A stretch of 64,000 nt of DNA from Bacteroides sedimenti (GCF_040365225.1 NZ_AP028055.1:2790001-2854000); one strand, 5' to 3'; shown: positions 45,082 through 54,752, counted from the first letter of the stretch. Made by a program: numbers and translations. Notes: generated by a model not told the origin, from the letters alone.

Positions 45082-46926
45082 TTACGCTTTCTCGATATAA
45101 TCTCCGTTAGCCTTGATCAGTTCAATCAGCTTCTCGACTGCCTGTTCTTCGGGAATATTCTTTTCAATGCATTCCTTCTTTTTGTAAAGGCTAATCTTGC
45201 CGCGACCGGCGCCAACATAGCCGTAATCGGCATCGGCCATTTCGCCGGGACCGTTGACAATACAGCCCATGATACCGATCTTGAGACCGGTAAGGTGACT
45301 GGTGGCCGCTTTGACACGGGCAATGGTAGATTGCAGATCGAAAAGGGTTCTTCCGCATCCGGGACAGGAGATGTATTCCGTTTTACTGGTGCGGATACGC
45401 CCCGCCTGCAGGATACCGAAGGCGGTTGCATCAATCACCGCGTGACTCAGGCTTCCCTGGTTAAAGAGAAAAATGCCGTCGCAGAAACCATCGAAGACTA
45501 GAGCACCCATGTCGGCAGCCGATTTTACCTGAAGGTTTTCGGCCTCATTCTCCATGTATTGCTGGAAGAAAACCACCGGATGCTCGCAGCCTGCCGAAAT
45601 GAGCTGGTGAACCAACGCACGGTGCTCGCCTAACCGGTTCTGGTGATTGCTTTGGGAAATGATTACTACATTTTTGATTGCTTTCAGTTCCAAGGCCAGC
45701 TGGTCGGTCAGCGCCATATAGGGAAGGAACAGGAAGTTGAGTTCTGCCTTCGACGCCTTTAGTCCGTCAATGCTGTTGAAGTTGAATGCAGGATAAGTGT
45801 TCTCTTCTCCCGACCACACATCGCCATCCAAAATGTATCCCACTCCTTTGAGGCAGGTTTGCGGAAGTTCGCGGGCGGCATAGATGTAATCGGGGGTAAA
45901 CTGCGGATTGTACTCCTGATTGCCATCCATCCGGTCGGCAATCACCACCGGAAGATTGTCTCCGCCAATGTTCCGCACGGCAAATGTCTTCCGTCGGGAA
46001 GGGGAAAGGTAGTCAAATTCATCAGCTGCCACGCCGGGAATGTATAAATGGTCGGCACGGCTGCCTACATAATCCACCAGTTTTCTGGCTACCGGAATCT
46101 CGAACTCGGGTTCTTCGCTGAGCGACACCCGAATGGTATCGCCAAGGCCATCCGACAAAAGAGCGCCGATACCCAGGGCCGATTTAATTCTTCCGTCTTC
46201 TGCATCGCCCGCTTCGGTAACCCCGAGGTGCAACGGAAACTCCATTCCCTCCTTCTCCATCGTTGCCACAAGAAGACGGACGGTTCTTACCATCACCACC
46301 GTATTGGATGCCTTGATGGAGATAACCACGGCATTGAAATTCTCTTCCACACAAATGCGAAGAAATTCCATGCACGACTCGACAATTCCTTCGGGCGTAT
46401 CGCCATAACGGCTCATGATGCGGTCGGACAGTGAACCGTGATTCACCCCGATGCGGATAGCCGTATAGTTCTCCTTGCAGATGTTAAGGAAGGGCACAAA
46501 GCGCTCGCGGATTTTCTGCAGTTCGTGTGCATACTCTTCATCGGTATACTCTAGTTGTTTGAAGGTACGGGCCGAATCGACATAGTTTCCGGGGTTGATC
46601 CTTACTTTTTCGGCATAATGTGCCGCCACATCGGCCACTTTTGGATTGAAATGAACATCGGCCACCAACGGAACCATGCAACCGGTTTCCCGAAGAGCGA
46701 TATTGATGTTCATCAGGTTCTCCGCTTCTTTGACTCCTTGGGTTGTAAGGCGCACATACTCGCCACCTGCAGCTACAATCCGTTTAATCTGAGCAACACA
46801 TGCCTCCGTATCCTGGGTAGATGTGTTGGTCATTGATTGTACACGTATTGGATTATCTCCACCAAGTGGAGTGCCACCAATGTTTACTACGGATGATTTT
46901 CGACGGGAATAATTGAAATAGTCCAT
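45082..46926 (-). CDS. ispG: 4-hydroxy-3-methylbut-2-en-1-yl diphosphate synthase, long form
   Basis: IspG (GcpE) makes HMBPP from cyclic MEcPP in the MEP isoprenoid pathway, using a [4Fe-4S] cluster. At 614 residues it is the long form with an insertion domain between the TIM barrel (about 1-265) and the reductase domain, as in plants and Bacteroidetes. The start DYFNYSRRKSSVVNIGG and RVNHGSLSDRIM match the barrel. The cluster cysteines are in CPGCGRTLFDLQ near residue 510 and GIMGCIVNGPGEM near 545. A strong hairpin separates it from purE, so it may have its own promoter. Confidence 0.96.
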   Translation of the reverse strand: MDYFNYSRRKSSVVNIGGTPLGGDNPIRVQSMTNTSTQDTEACVAQIKRIVAAGGEYVRLTTQGVKEAENLMNINIALRETGCMVPLVADVHFNPKVADVAAHYAEKVRINPGNYVDSARTFKQLEYTDEEYAHELQKIRERFVPFLNICKENYTAIRIGVNHGSLSDRIMSRYGDTPEGIVESCMEFLRICVEENFNAVVISIKASNTVVMVRTVRLLVATMEKEGMEFPLHLGVTEAGDAEDGRIKSALGIGALLSDGLGDTIRVSLSEEPEFEIPVARKLVDYVGSRADHLYIPGVAADEFDYLSPSRRKTFAVRNIGGDNLPVVIADRMDGNQEYNPQFTPDYIYAARELPQTCLKGVGYILDGDVWSGEENTYPAFNFNSIDGLKASKAELNFLFLPYMALTDQLALELKAIKNVVIISQSNHQNRLGEHRALVHQLISAGCEHPVVFFQQYMENEAENLQVKSAADMGALVFDGFCDGIFLFNQGSLSHAVIDATAFGILQAGRIRTSKTEYISCPGCGRTLFDLQSTIARVKAATSHLTGLKIGIMGCIVNGPGEMADADYGYVGAGRGKISLYKKKECIEKNIPEEQAVEKLIELIKANGDYIEKA

Positions 46927-46952
46927 TTTGCTTGGTTGGGATTAAACAAGAG

Positions 46953-46994
46953 ACAAGCCAGCAGAAACCCATTGAAAGGTTTCTGCCGGCTTGT
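46953..46994 (-). terminator. terminator between purE and ispG
   Basis: ACAAGCC-a-GCAGAAACC pairs with GGTTTCTGC-c-GGCTTGT around eight bases, giving a 16-bp stem with one mismatch. On the minus strand it follows the purE stop and is itself followed by TCTCTTGTTT. Confidence 0.8.
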
Positions 46995-47004
46995 GAAAAG
47001 TGCA

Positions 47005-47511
47005 TTAATTTGTTTTAAACTGATACTTAACCTCTTTCAGCTCTTCGTTGGCTTTTACAATCTTCTTTTTCAAGCCATCTTTGTAGGCTGATAACTTCGT
47101 TTCAAGCTCTTTGTCCGACAGCGATAGAATCTGAACAGCCAGAATAGCGGCATTAAGGGAAGCATTGATTCCCACTGTAGCTACCGGAATTCCCGGAGGC
47201 ATCTGAACAATGGCAAGAAGGGCATCCATCCCTTCCAGGGTTGACTTGATGGGAACGCCAATCACGGGCAATGTGGTAGACGCGGCAATAACGCCCGGAA
47301 GATGGGCAGCCATTCCTGCTGCGGCTATAATAATCTTAATACCACGTTCTTTGGCATTCTTTGAAAACTCTTCTACTGCTTCGGGGGTACGATGAGCGGA
47401 TAATGCGTTGATTTCGAAAGGGACCTCCATGTCATTCAGGAAGGCTGCCGCTTTGTCCATAACCGGCAGATCCGATGTACTGCCCATAATAATACTTACT
47501 ACTGGTGTCAT
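47005..47511 (-). CDS. purE: N5-carboxyaminoimidazole ribonucleotide mutase
   Basis: PurE moves the carboxyl group of N5-CAIR to give CAIR in purine synthesis. The 168-residue class I form shows the phosphate-binding SIIMGSTSDLPVMD at 6-19, the catalytic ALSAHRTPE near 37-45 and IAAAGMAAHLPGVIAA near 63. It lies 9 bases after gcvH in what looks like the rpoN-PAP2-gcvH-purE transcript. Confidence 0.96.
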   Translation of the reverse strand: MTPVVSIIMGSTSDLPVMDKAAAFLNDMEVPFEINALSAHRTPEAVEEFSKNAKERGIKIIIAAAGMAAHLPGVIAASTTLPVIGVPIKSTLEGMDALLAIVQMPPGIPVATVGINASLNAAILAVQILSLSDKELETKLSAYKDGLKKKIVKANEELKEVKYQFKTN

Positions 47512-47520
47512 AATTTATAT

Positions 47521-47901
47521 TTATTCATTAATCAGTTCGCGATATGCGGTCGCGTCGAGCAAAGCATCGAACTCTGACAAGTCAGTCGGCTTTACCTTCA
47601 CGAGCCATCCTTCGCCATACGGGTCGGAATTAACCAGTTCCGGATTCTCTTCCAAAGCGGCGTTTACTTCAATAATCTCGCCGGAAACAGGAAGAAACAA
47701 ATCGGAAATAGTCTTCACAACCTCAATGGTTCCGAAAACTTCTCCTGCTGCAAGGGTTTCACCCTCACTTGGTACATCAACAAAAACAATATCACCCAGC
47801 TGATCCTGAGCATAATCAGTGATACCTACATAAGCAATTTCGCCATCTAAACGAATCCATTCGTGTTCGTTTGTGTACTTTAAATTTTCAGGAAAGTTCA
47901 T
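47521..47901 (-). CDS. gcvH: glycine cleavage system H protein
   Basis: GcvH carries aminomethyl groups on a lipoyl arm between the P and T proteins of the glycine cleavage system. The 126 residues are family length. The lipoylated lysine is K63 in GTIEVVKTISDLF. It is placed 9 bases before purE, joining one-carbon and purine metabolism on one transcript. The other gcv genes are not in the window. Confidence 0.96.
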   Translation of the reverse strand: MNFPENLKYTNEHEWIRLDGEIAYVGITDYAQDQLGDIVFVDVPSEGETLAAGEVFGTIEVVKTISDLFLPVSGEIIEVNAALEENPELVNSDPYGEGWLVKVKPTDLSEFDALLDATAYRELINE

Positions 47902-47928
47902 AATAATCGGTTTTTAATAGTTTTATAA

Positions 47929-48546
47929 TTAAAGATACAAAATTCCAAATATTGCACAGAGGAAGCCGATTAGAAAACCGGTGAGCACCTCAGGCAAGGT
48001 ATGATGTTTCAGCACAATCCGGGCAGTACCCAGACAGCCGGAAGCCAGGATAAAAAATGAAAGCCAGAACAGGGGGTTATAATTAACCAAGAAGCTGAAA
48101 GCGATTAATCCGCCTACAACCCCTCCAATGGCGGTCATATGTTCACTGATCTTCCATTTCAGGTTCAGCAGAATGCAAACAATCATAGCTATGAGCGAGG
48201 CAACAATAATCCCTGTCATATAGCGAGGCAGATTCATCTTCACCATCATTACCAGACAGGCTATATAACTTAAAATAGTTAGTATGTAAGGCACAAATCG
48301 TTTTTTCCGATCGCGAAAAGCCCTCATGCCCCAGCCATTTATCTTCCGGAAGAAAAAAATGGTAAGAGTAGGCATCAGGATGGTAAATGCGTAAACAACT
48401 CCCAAAACTACCAACCGGTATGTAAGCGGAAGCATGCTAAGATAGGAGAAAAAGAATAAAGCCATAAAGGCAAGAAATGGCACTATAAAGGGGTTGAATA
48501 TCCCGGAAATAATTCGTGCAATGGTATTTATATTCTTCTTATCCAT
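47929..48546 (-). CDS. PAP2-like membrane phosphatase
   Basis: A 205-residue membrane protein with six or seven hydrophobic segments. Its C-terminal half has a PAP2-like signature: SEHMTAIGG near residue 130 in place of SGH, and ARIVLKHHTLPEVLTG near residue 177, which fits RX5HX3D with Glu for the last Asp. Members dephosphorylate undecaprenyl diphosphate or phosphatidic acid. The N-terminal motif with GMRAFRDRKKRF lies near the usual KX6RP site but is not exact. Function is therefore probable, not proved. It sits 20 bases after rpoN. Confidence 0.7.
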   Translation of the reverse strand: MDKKNINTIARIISGIFNPFIVPFLAFMALFFFSYLSMLPLTYRLVVLGVVYAFTILMPTLTIFFFRKINGWGMRAFRDRKKRFVPYILTILSYIACLVMMVKMNLPRYMTGIIVASLIAMIVCILLNLKWKISEHMTAIGGVVGGLIAFSFLVNYNPLFWLSFFILASGCLGTARIVLKHHTLPEVLTGFLIGFLCAIFGILYL

Positions 48547-48566
48547 ATCCGTTTATTTGTTCATTG

Positions 48567-50030
48567 TCATTTTCTTAATCTTGCTACCGGAATATTGAGC
48601 TGCTGTCTGTATTTGGCCACGGTGCGGCGGGCAATGGGATATCCCTCTTTGTTCAGAATCTCTGTCAACTCATCATCCGTCAATGGCTTTTTCTTATCTT
48701 CTTTGTCAATATGCTCTTTCAGAATCCTCCGAATCTCTCTGGGCGACATCTCTTCTCCGCCTTCGGTGGTAAATCCTTCGCCAAAGAAATATTTCAATGA
48801 AAAGATTCCGTAATTGGTCTGCACATATTTACTGTTGCTCACCCGTGAGATGGTGGAGATATCCAGGCCAGTACAATCGGCAATATCTTTCAGAATCATG
48901 GGCTTTAGCAATGACTCGTCTCCTTCCAGAAAGAAAGGGCGTTGCACATCGATGATGGCCTGCATGGTGGTGAGCAGCGTATTCTGCCGCTGCTTAATGG
49001 CATCAATGAATCCTTGTGCCGCATCGATTTTCTGTTTCAGAAACAACATGGCATTCCGGGATTCCTTGGACTGATTGGCCTTATTGCGGGTATGCTCTTC
49101 CAGCATTTCGGTAAAGCTGCGGCTCATCCTTAGTTCAGGAACATTCCGGTTATTCAGGGCTAGCGTAATTGTTCCGTCATCATAGGTCTCAACAATAAAA
49201 TCGGGTACAATCTGCTGAAGGTTCCGTCCGATGGCTTCGCCCAATGAACTTCCCGGACGTGGATTCAAGCGGGTGATCTCCGACAGAGCCTCGTTAAATT
49301 CTTCATCCGTCAGATTAAGCCGTTGCATAATCTTATCCCAGTGCTTGCGGGTAAATTCGTCATAGCACTTTTCAATAATCTGAATCTGTATTTGTTTAAG
49401 GGGGGTATCCTCCTTACGGTTAATCTGTATTAGCAAACACTCTTGCAGTGTTCGGGCGCCAATTCCGGGAGGGTCGAAGTCCTGAATCATCTTAAGAGTC
49501 TGTTCCAGCTCCGATTCATTCGTTTCAATACCTGAGTAGATAGCCAAATCATCGACAATGCTTACAAGGCTTTTCCTCAACAGTCCGTCGTCGTCCAACG
49601 AACCTATCAGGTATTCGGCCAGTTCCTGCTGATGTTCATCAAGACTTCTTTCGCCAAGTTGTTCTTTAAGCATCTCATAAAATGAAATCGCCTCTGAAAA
49701 AGGGATATCTTCGGCTTTCTCCTCTCTGGATCGGTTATTCTCCTGAAGCTTATAATCGGGGATGTCGTCCTCGGTGAGGTAATCACCCATGGAAAAGTCC
49801 TCCATATCATTGGCAGATGAATCTTCATCCAGAGAGTTTCTTTCCAGGGTATCTTCAGTCGTTGTTTCTTCCGGTCCCTCTTCAAGCGCGGGATTCTCGA
49901 GAATTTCGGCACGAACACGATCCTCCAGCTCTATAGCCGGCAGTTCCAGTAACTTTACGACCAGTATCTGCTGCGGAGAAAGAGTCTGAACCTGTTGTTG
50001 TGTCTGTATCTGATGAGCTCCTTGAACCAT
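48567..50030 (-). CDS. rpoN: RNA polymerase sigma-54 factor
   Basis: RpoN directs polymerase to -24/-12 promoters and needs an enhancer-binding ATPase. The 487-residue protein has a Gln-rich region I (QIQTQQQVQTLSPQQILVV), an acidic linker at about 50-105, a core-binding region from about 115 and the RpoN box ARRTVAKYR near residues 465-473. No enhancer-binding protein is adjacent. The longest start, MVQGAHQ, is the only one that keeps region I intact. Confidence 0.96.
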   Translation of the reverse strand: MVQGAHQIQTQQQVQTLSPQQILVVKLLELPAIELEDRVRAEILENPALEEGPEETTTEDTLERNSLDEDSSANDMEDFSMGDYLTEDDIPDYKLQENNRSREEKAEDIPFSEAISFYEMLKEQLGERSLDEHQQELAEYLIGSLDDDGLLRKSLVSIVDDLAIYSGIETNESELEQTLKMIQDFDPPGIGARTLQECLLIQINRKEDTPLKQIQIQIIEKCYDEFTRKHWDKIMQRLNLTDEEFNEALSEITRLNPRPGSSLGEAIGRNLQQIVPDFIVETYDDGTITLALNNRNVPELRMSRSFTEMLEEHTRNKANQSKESRNAMLFLKQKIDAAQGFIDAIKQRQNTLLTTMQAIIDVQRPFFLEGDESLLKPMILKDIADCTGLDISTISRVSNSKYVQTNYGIFSLKYFFGEGFTTEGGEEMSPREIRRILKEHIDKEDKKKPLTDDELTEILNKEGYPIARRTVAKYRQQLNIPVARLRK

Positions 50031-50152
50031 TCTTGATTTTCTAAAAACGTAAACTCGCTACAAAATTAATGAATAGTTCGACATTGCGAACTATTCCATA
50101 CTATTTGTTTCCTCAATGAAAGAGAAAAAAAGCGTTCTTTTGATATAAAGAT

Positions 50153-51826
50153 TTAATACTTAAAACTGCTTCCTCCAAGAAACTCTCTCAGGAGAGATGT
50201 GGGCGGAATATCCTTATCTTGTATCGCCACAAAATACTTGATGAACTTGAGCAGACGATAAGCCTCTGCATATTCAGGACAATTACGGGGAACTCCGTTC
50301 AGGATAGGCTCCACGTGACTTCGAAGAACTGCCAGTTCAAACAAGAGTGCGGAGTTAAACATCACATCTGCATTCTCCTGATAAGGGAATATCCATTTAT
50401 CTTCTCCGGCCCTTACACTAGGCCAGCGCGAAATGGTTTCCTGCGCAGAATATCCACGGTAGTTATAATCGCGGATGATGCGTCGCAACAACCGGTTATC
50501 CGTTGTGGGTATCCAATTGTGATCGTCCAGCGAAATGGTTGTCAATGCAGAGACGTATATCTTGAACTTCTTTTCGGGCGGAATCAGCGGTGTCAATTCA
50601 GGATTCAAGGCATGAATACCTTCCAGTATCAGAATTGTATTTTCACTGATGCGCAAACGATGACCGTTATACTCTTTCTTGCCCTGAGTAAAATTAAAGG
50701 TCGGGATCTCCACCTCTTCTCCCCGGAGCAGGGCTTGTAAATGCGAATTAAAAAGTTTCAAATCAAGTGCGTAAAGAGATTCATAATCATAATTCCCTTT
50801 CTCGTCAAGTGGAGTCTCTTCACGGTTCACAAAATAGTTATCCAATGAAATGGAATGTGGCTTAAGACCATTAGTCATGAGTTGCACCGAAAGACGCTTG
50901 CAGAAAGTAGTTTTACCGGAAGAAGAGGGGCCCGAAATAAGAACCAGTTTAACGCCACCTCCACTCTTGGACCGATGATATATTGAATCGGCAATCTGAG
51001 CAATCTTCTTCTCCTGAAGGGCTTCGGCTACATTGATAACGCTGGTAGTATGTCCTGCCAGGCAAACTTCATTGAAATCGCCCACATTATTCATGTCCAT
51101 AATATCACTCCACCGAAGGTACTCTTTGAAGACATCAAGCATTTTTTCCTGCTTCACCACCTCTTCCAAGATATCGGGATTCTCCTTGTTGGGAATCCGA
51201 AGGAGCACACCTCCGTAATAGTTAACCAGATCAAACAGCTTGATATCGCCGGTACGAGGCAGCAAACTTCCATAGTAATAATCCACATGCTCGCCCAATG
51301 TATAATAGTAGGTATAAATTGCTCCGGAAGTTTCCAACAGCTTAACCTTATCCATCATATTGTGTTGGGTAAACAACTTAACAGCCTCTGAGATATAACA
51401 CTCCACCCTATGAAAAGGTATATTCTCATCGATAATCTCCTGCATCCGCTGCTTAATGCGCACTACATCTTCATCGGTAACCGGACGTCCAATGCGTAAA
51501 TTGCAAAAATATCCTTTTGAAACGGGATGTTCCAGCAATATGGTTCCATTTGGAAAAACTTCATCCACTGCCTTGCAAAGCACAAAACATAAAGACCGGA
51601 CGTAGGTACGCATACCTGAGGGATCTCTTACATCCAGGAATTCAACATCTTTATTATTATAAACGCGGAAATTAAGACCTTCGGATCGGTTATTTACTTT
51701 TGCACTGACCACTTGATAAGGAAAATCAAGGTCGAATCCTTTAAAAATCTGCAGCAAGGAACTACCAATGGGGAACTCCTTACACATATGATTATTTCGA
51801 CAATATATCTGAATTTTTTCTCTCAT
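50153..51826 (-). CDS. nucleoside (uridine-type) kinase with N-terminal TGS-like domain
   Basis: A 557-residue protein that joins an N-terminal TGS/threonyl-tRNA-synthetase-like part (about residues 1-200) to a C-terminal uridine-kinase-like domain. The P-loop LISGPSSSGKTTFCKR lies near residues 294-309, followed by LDNYFVNREETP and LEGIHALNPELTPL. The kinase part should phosphorylate a nucleoside such as uridine. The role of the N-terminal part is unclear. It lies 122 bases upstream of rpoN on the same strand. Confidence 0.88.
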   Translation of the reverse strand: MREKIQIYCRNNHMCKEFPIGSSLLQIFKGFDLDFPYQVVSAKVNNRSEGLNFRVYNNKDVEFLDVRDPSGMRTYVRSLCFVLCKAVDEVFPNGTILLEHPVSKGYFCNLRIGRPVTDEDVVRIKQRMQEIIDENIPFHRVECYISEAVKLFTQHNMMDKVKLLETSGAIYTYYYTLGEHVDYYYGSLLPRTGDIKLFDLVNYYGGVLLRIPNKENPDILEEVVKQEKMLDVFKEYLRWSDIMDMNNVGDFNEVCLAGHTTSVINVAEALQEKKIAQIADSIYHRSKSGGGVKLVLISGPSSSGKTTFCKRLSVQLMTNGLKPHSISLDNYFVNREETPLDEKGNYDYESLYALDLKLFNSHLQALLRGEEVEIPTFNFTQGKKEYNGHRLRISENTILILEGIHALNPELTPLIPPEKKFKIYVSALTTISLDDHNWIPTTDNRLLRRIIRDYNYRGYSAQETISRWPSVRAGEDKWIFPYQENADVMFNSALLFELAVLRSHVEPILNGVPRNCPEYAEAYRLLKFIKYFVAIQDKDIPPTSLLREFLGGSSFKY

Positions 51827-52160
51827 ACAAATTTATTTTAATGCTGGCTAATGGCTAAATATAGTCTTTATTTAGATAGGAGTCAATAAAATGACAGAAT
51901 AACTGAACACAAACCGCTTATTTTATATATTTTTAAAATTCATAAGCAACTCCCGTCGGAAAAGAGATGGAAGAGAATATAATAAAACATGCAGTAACTG
52001 ACATAGATATCTTTTTGTAAAAAATACATTGGTAAGAAAGCTTGCTTCACAAAGATAATAGGGAAACAATAAGAGAGAAATGAAATTAATGATGAAATTG
52101 GGAAATTACCCTGCAATTAGCCACCTGAAAGTTACTGGGAGATAATTGCAGAGTAAAAGG
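51827..52160. other. intergenic stretch without a supported gene
   Basis: The 334 bases between rubredoxin and the nucleoside kinase gene hold no reading frame I can support and no clear repeat. They probably include the promoter of the kinase gene, but no unambiguous TAnnTTTG at a workable distance is seen. Confidence 0.35.
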
Positions 52161-52325
52161 TTACTTACCCACAGGTTCAAAATCTTCTTTACCCACACCA
52201 CAAATGGGGCAAACCCAATCGTCGGGAACATCCTCAAACGGAGTACCGGGTTCTATTCCAGATTCCGGATCTCCTTTTTCAGGATCATAAACGTATTCAC
52301 AAACAGTGCATCTGTATTTCTTCAT
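52161..52325 (-). CDS. rubredoxin
   Basis: A 54-residue protein, read from ATG at 52325 to TAA at 52161. It shows the two iron-binding knuckles of rubredoxin, CTVCEYVYDPEKGDPE at C6/C9 and CPICGVGKEDFEP at C39/C42, with the usual Trp at 37. It carries single electrons, typically to rubrerythrin or superoxide reductase in oxygen defence of anaerobes. No such partner is adjacent. The identification is firm despite the small size. Confidence 0.95.
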   Translation of the reverse strand: MKKYRCTVCEYVYDPEKGDPESGIEPGTPFEDVPDDWVCPICGVGKEDFEPVGK

Positions 52326-52383
52326 AACTTAAACGGTTTAGTTACACATTGAAGAACAACAGATACAACAAAAAAGTTTAAAA

Positions 52384-53097
52384 TCAAGACGATGCACTCT
52401 CTGAAAGAAGCTGAAGCAGCTCTCTCATCCCTTCGGATGCCACTTTACGGATAACATGAATCTGATGTCCGTTACTTCTGACATTGACCTCTTTGGGATC
52501 AATCAGAAACACTTTTGCACCGGGGCGAACATAATTTAGTAATCCGGCTGCCGGATAGACATTCATGGATGTGCCAATAATCAGAAATATATCTGCTTTC
52601 TCCACCTGGTCAATTGCATCTTCTATTTTAGGAACAGCCTCTCCAAACCATACGATATAGGGACGATACTGCGAGCCGTCAGGAGCCAAATCTCCAAGTT
52701 TCACTTCATATTCGTCAGGAGTTAGTTCTTTTATACATTGCGTATCATGGGGGTCGTACGAAGAACAGATCTTAGTCAACTCTCCATGAAGGTGAATTAT
52801 ATGCGAACTCCCTGCACGTTCGTGCAGATTATCGATATTTTGTGTCACAACAGTCACATCAAAATTTTTCTCCAGCTCAGCCACAAGATGATGCCCTTCA
52901 TTCGGCTCAACAGTAAGTAGCTGTCGGCGGCGTTCGTTATAAAAGTTAATGACTAATCCGGGATTGGCCCTGTAGCCTTCAGGAGTTGCCACCTCCTCTA
53001 CAGGATATCGATCCCATAAGCCCCCGGCATCGCGGAAAGTACTTACACCACTTTCTGCACTCATCCCGGCACCTGACAAAACAACCAATTTTTTCAT
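52384..53097 (-). CDS. cobB: NAD-dependent protein deacylase (sirtuin)
   Basis: Starting at ATG 53097 (237 residues), the protein opens VVLSGAGMSAESGVSTFRDAGGLW. It contains the NAD motif TQNIDNLHERAGS and the catalytic His in IIHLHGEL. The FYNERRR stretch near residue 50 has the Tyr and Arg spaced as in class III desuccinylases. Of the four zinc ligands only the first two cysteines (CSSYDPHDTQC) are seen; the second pair is replaced in APDGSQYRPYIVWFGE. The family is certain. Acyl preference and the effect of the missing ligands are inference. The longer frame from 53163 adds an unlikely hydrophobic leader. Confidence 0.92.
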   Translation of the reverse strand: MKKLVVLSGAGMSAESGVSTFRDAGGLWDRYPVEEVATPEGYRANPGLVINFYNERRRQLLTVEPNEGHHLVAELEKNFDVTVVTQNIDNLHERAGSSHIIHLHGELTKICSSYDPHDTQCIKELTPDEYEVKLGDLAPDGSQYRPYIVWFGEAVPKIEDAIDQVEKADIFLIIGTSMNVYPAAGLLNYVRPGAKVFLIDPKEVNVRSNGHQIHVIRKVASEGMRELLQLLSESASS

Positions 53098-53125
53098 AAT
53101 AAATCCTCCCAGAAATAGATTGTTA

Positions 53126-53133
53126 CAAAAATA
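53126..53133 (-). promoter_or_regulatory. -7 promoter element for the sirtuin gene
   Basis: CAAAAATA reads TATTTTTG on the minus strand, 29 bases upstream of the chosen start. Confidence 0.4.
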
Positions 53134-53177
53134 ATAAAATTTAAAGCATAAAAAGGGTTTCATTCAAATAAAACTCT

Positions 53178-53185
53178 TACTTTTG
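53178..53185 (+). promoter_or_regulatory. -7 promoter element for the FKBP pair
   Basis: TACTTTTG fits TAnnTTTG and lies 73 bases before ATG 53259. It is divergent with the sirtuin promoter word. Confidence 0.5.
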
Positions 53186-53258
53186 TGAGCTTTTTGTAAG
53201 CCACTGATTGTTAGTCTGCTTAAATAAAAAGCCAAATGATAACACTTATAAATCAAGA

Positions 53259-53843
53259 ATGGATAAATTTAGTTATGCTATCGGCTTAGGTATAGGCCAA
53301 AACCTTTTGAGCATGGGAGCTCAGGGTATCAATGTAGAAGATTTTGCAAATGCAATCAAAGCTGTTCTGAATGGAGAGGAACCTGCTATGAGCCATACAG
53401 AAGCACGAGAAATTGTGAATAAGTATTTTGAAGAGCTGGAAACAAAAATGAACGCCGCCAATATTGAAAAAGGAGCTGCATTCCTTGAAGAAAATAAAAA
53501 GAAGGAAAATGTAATTACTTTATCCAGCGGATTGCAATACGAAGTTCTGGTAGAAGGAAACGGTAAGAAAGCAAAAGCTACCGACCAGGTGAAATGCCAC
53601 TACGAAGGTACGCTGATTGACGGCACATTGTTCGACAGCTCCGTAAAAAGAGGCGAACCTGCAGTATTTGGTGTAAACCAGGTTATTCCGGGATGGGTGG
53701 AAGCACTTCAATTGATGCCAGAAGGCTCTAAATGGAGACTTTATATCCCTTCAAACCTGGGTTATGGTGCTCACGGTGCAGGAGAAATGATTCCTCCACA
53801 CAGCACACTTATCTTTGATGTTGAATTAATTCAAGTATTATAA
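53259..53843 (+). CDS. FKBP-type peptidyl-prolyl isomerase (cytoplasmic)
   Basis: From ATG 53259 the protein has 194 residues with an N-terminal FKBP dimerisation domain (about 1-80) and a C-terminal FKBP domain with CHYEGTLIDGTLFDSS and GWVEALQLMPEGSKWRLYIP. There is no signal peptide, so it acts in the cytoplasm as a folding helper. The next gene, 17 bases on, encodes an exported paralogue. The family call is safe. Confidence 0.93.
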   Translation: MDKFSYAIGLGIGQNLLSMGAQGINVEDFANAIKAVLNGEEPAMSHTEAREIVNKYFEELETKMNAANIEKGAAFLEENKKKENVITLSSGLQYEVLVEGNGKKAKATDQVKCHYEGTLIDGTLFDSSVKRGEPAVFGVNQVIPGWVEALQLMPEGSKWRLYIPSNLGYGAHGAGEMIPPHSTLIFDVELIQVL

Positions 53844-53860
53844 TAAACACTTTAAAACAG

Positions 53861-54727
53861 ATGAAAAAATTAAGCATTTTTATGGCTGTTGCTGCTGCAG
53901 CAACTCTTGCTTCATGTACAGGTAAAGCTCCAAAAGCTAATCTTAAGACAGACATCGACTCACTGTCTTACTCAATCGGTATGTCACAAACACAAGGCTT
54001 GAAAGATTATTTAGTTCAACAAGTTAAGATGGACACTACTAATATGGATGAGTTCATCAAAGGTTTGAAAGACGGAGTGAAAGAAACAAGCAAAAAGAAA
54101 GACGCTTACTATGCAGGTCTTCAAATCGGACAACAGATCAAAAACCAGATGATCAAGGGTGTAAACAGAGAGTTGTTCGGTGATGACTCTACAAAGACCA
54201 TCAGTGTAGAAAACTTCATGTCAGGTTTCATTGCAGGAACATTGAACAAGGGTGGCAAGATGACCATGGAAGAAGCTCAGCAATATGCAAGAATGAATAT
54301 GGAAAGAATCAAGTCTAAATCACTTGAAAAAACATATGCCGCAAACAAAAAAGCAGGCCAGGATTTCCTTGCTGCAAATAAAACAAAACCAGGTGTAGTA
54401 ACTACTCCAAGCGGTCTTCAATACAAAATTGTAAAAGCAGGAACAGGAGCAATCCCTACAGATACTTCTAAAGTAAAAGTACACTATAAAGGAACTTTGA
54501 TTGATGGTACAGAGTTCGACAGCTCTTACAAAAAAAACCAACCAGTAGAATTTGTAGCTAACCAGGTAATCAAGGGATGGACAGAAGCCTTGAAACTGAT
54601 GCCTGTTGGTTCTAAGTGGATTCTATACATTCCTCAGGAATTGGCTTACGGTTCAAGAGATACAGGTACAATCAAACCTTTCTCAACTTTGATTTTTGAA
54701 GTTGAATTACTTGAAATCGCGAAGTAA
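53861..54727 (+). CDS. FKBP-type peptidyl-prolyl isomerase lipoprotein
   Basis: The 288-residue protein begins with a lipoprotein signal ending TLASC (Cys19). An N-terminal helical domain (about 28-165) and a C-terminal FKBP domain follow, with VHYKGTLIDGTEFDSSYKKN and GWTEALKLMPVGSKWILYIP. It should speed proline isomerisation in the periplasm or on an outer-membrane face. It is the second gene of a pair; a strong terminator follows. Confidence 0.94.
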   Translation: MKKLSIFMAVAAAATLASCTGKAPKANLKTDIDSLSYSIGMSQTQGLKDYLVQQVKMDTTNMDEFIKGLKDGVKETSKKKDAYYAGLQIGQQIKNQMIKGVNRELFGDDSTKTISVENFMSGFIAGTLNKGGKMTMEEAQQYARMNMERIKSKSLEKTYAANKKAGQDFLAANKTKPGVVTTPSGLQYKIVKAGTGAIPTDTSKVKVHYKGTLIDGTEFDSSYKKNQPVEFVANQVIKGWTEALKLMPVGSKWILYIPQELAYGSRDTGTIKPFSTLIFEVELLEIAK

Positions 54728-54752
54728 TATAAAGCATATATCTATATTTAAG

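Noticed and set aside
46048..46434. 128-codon frame opposite ispG
   Set aside because: ispG is conserved through this stretch; the antisense frame has no recognisable motif.
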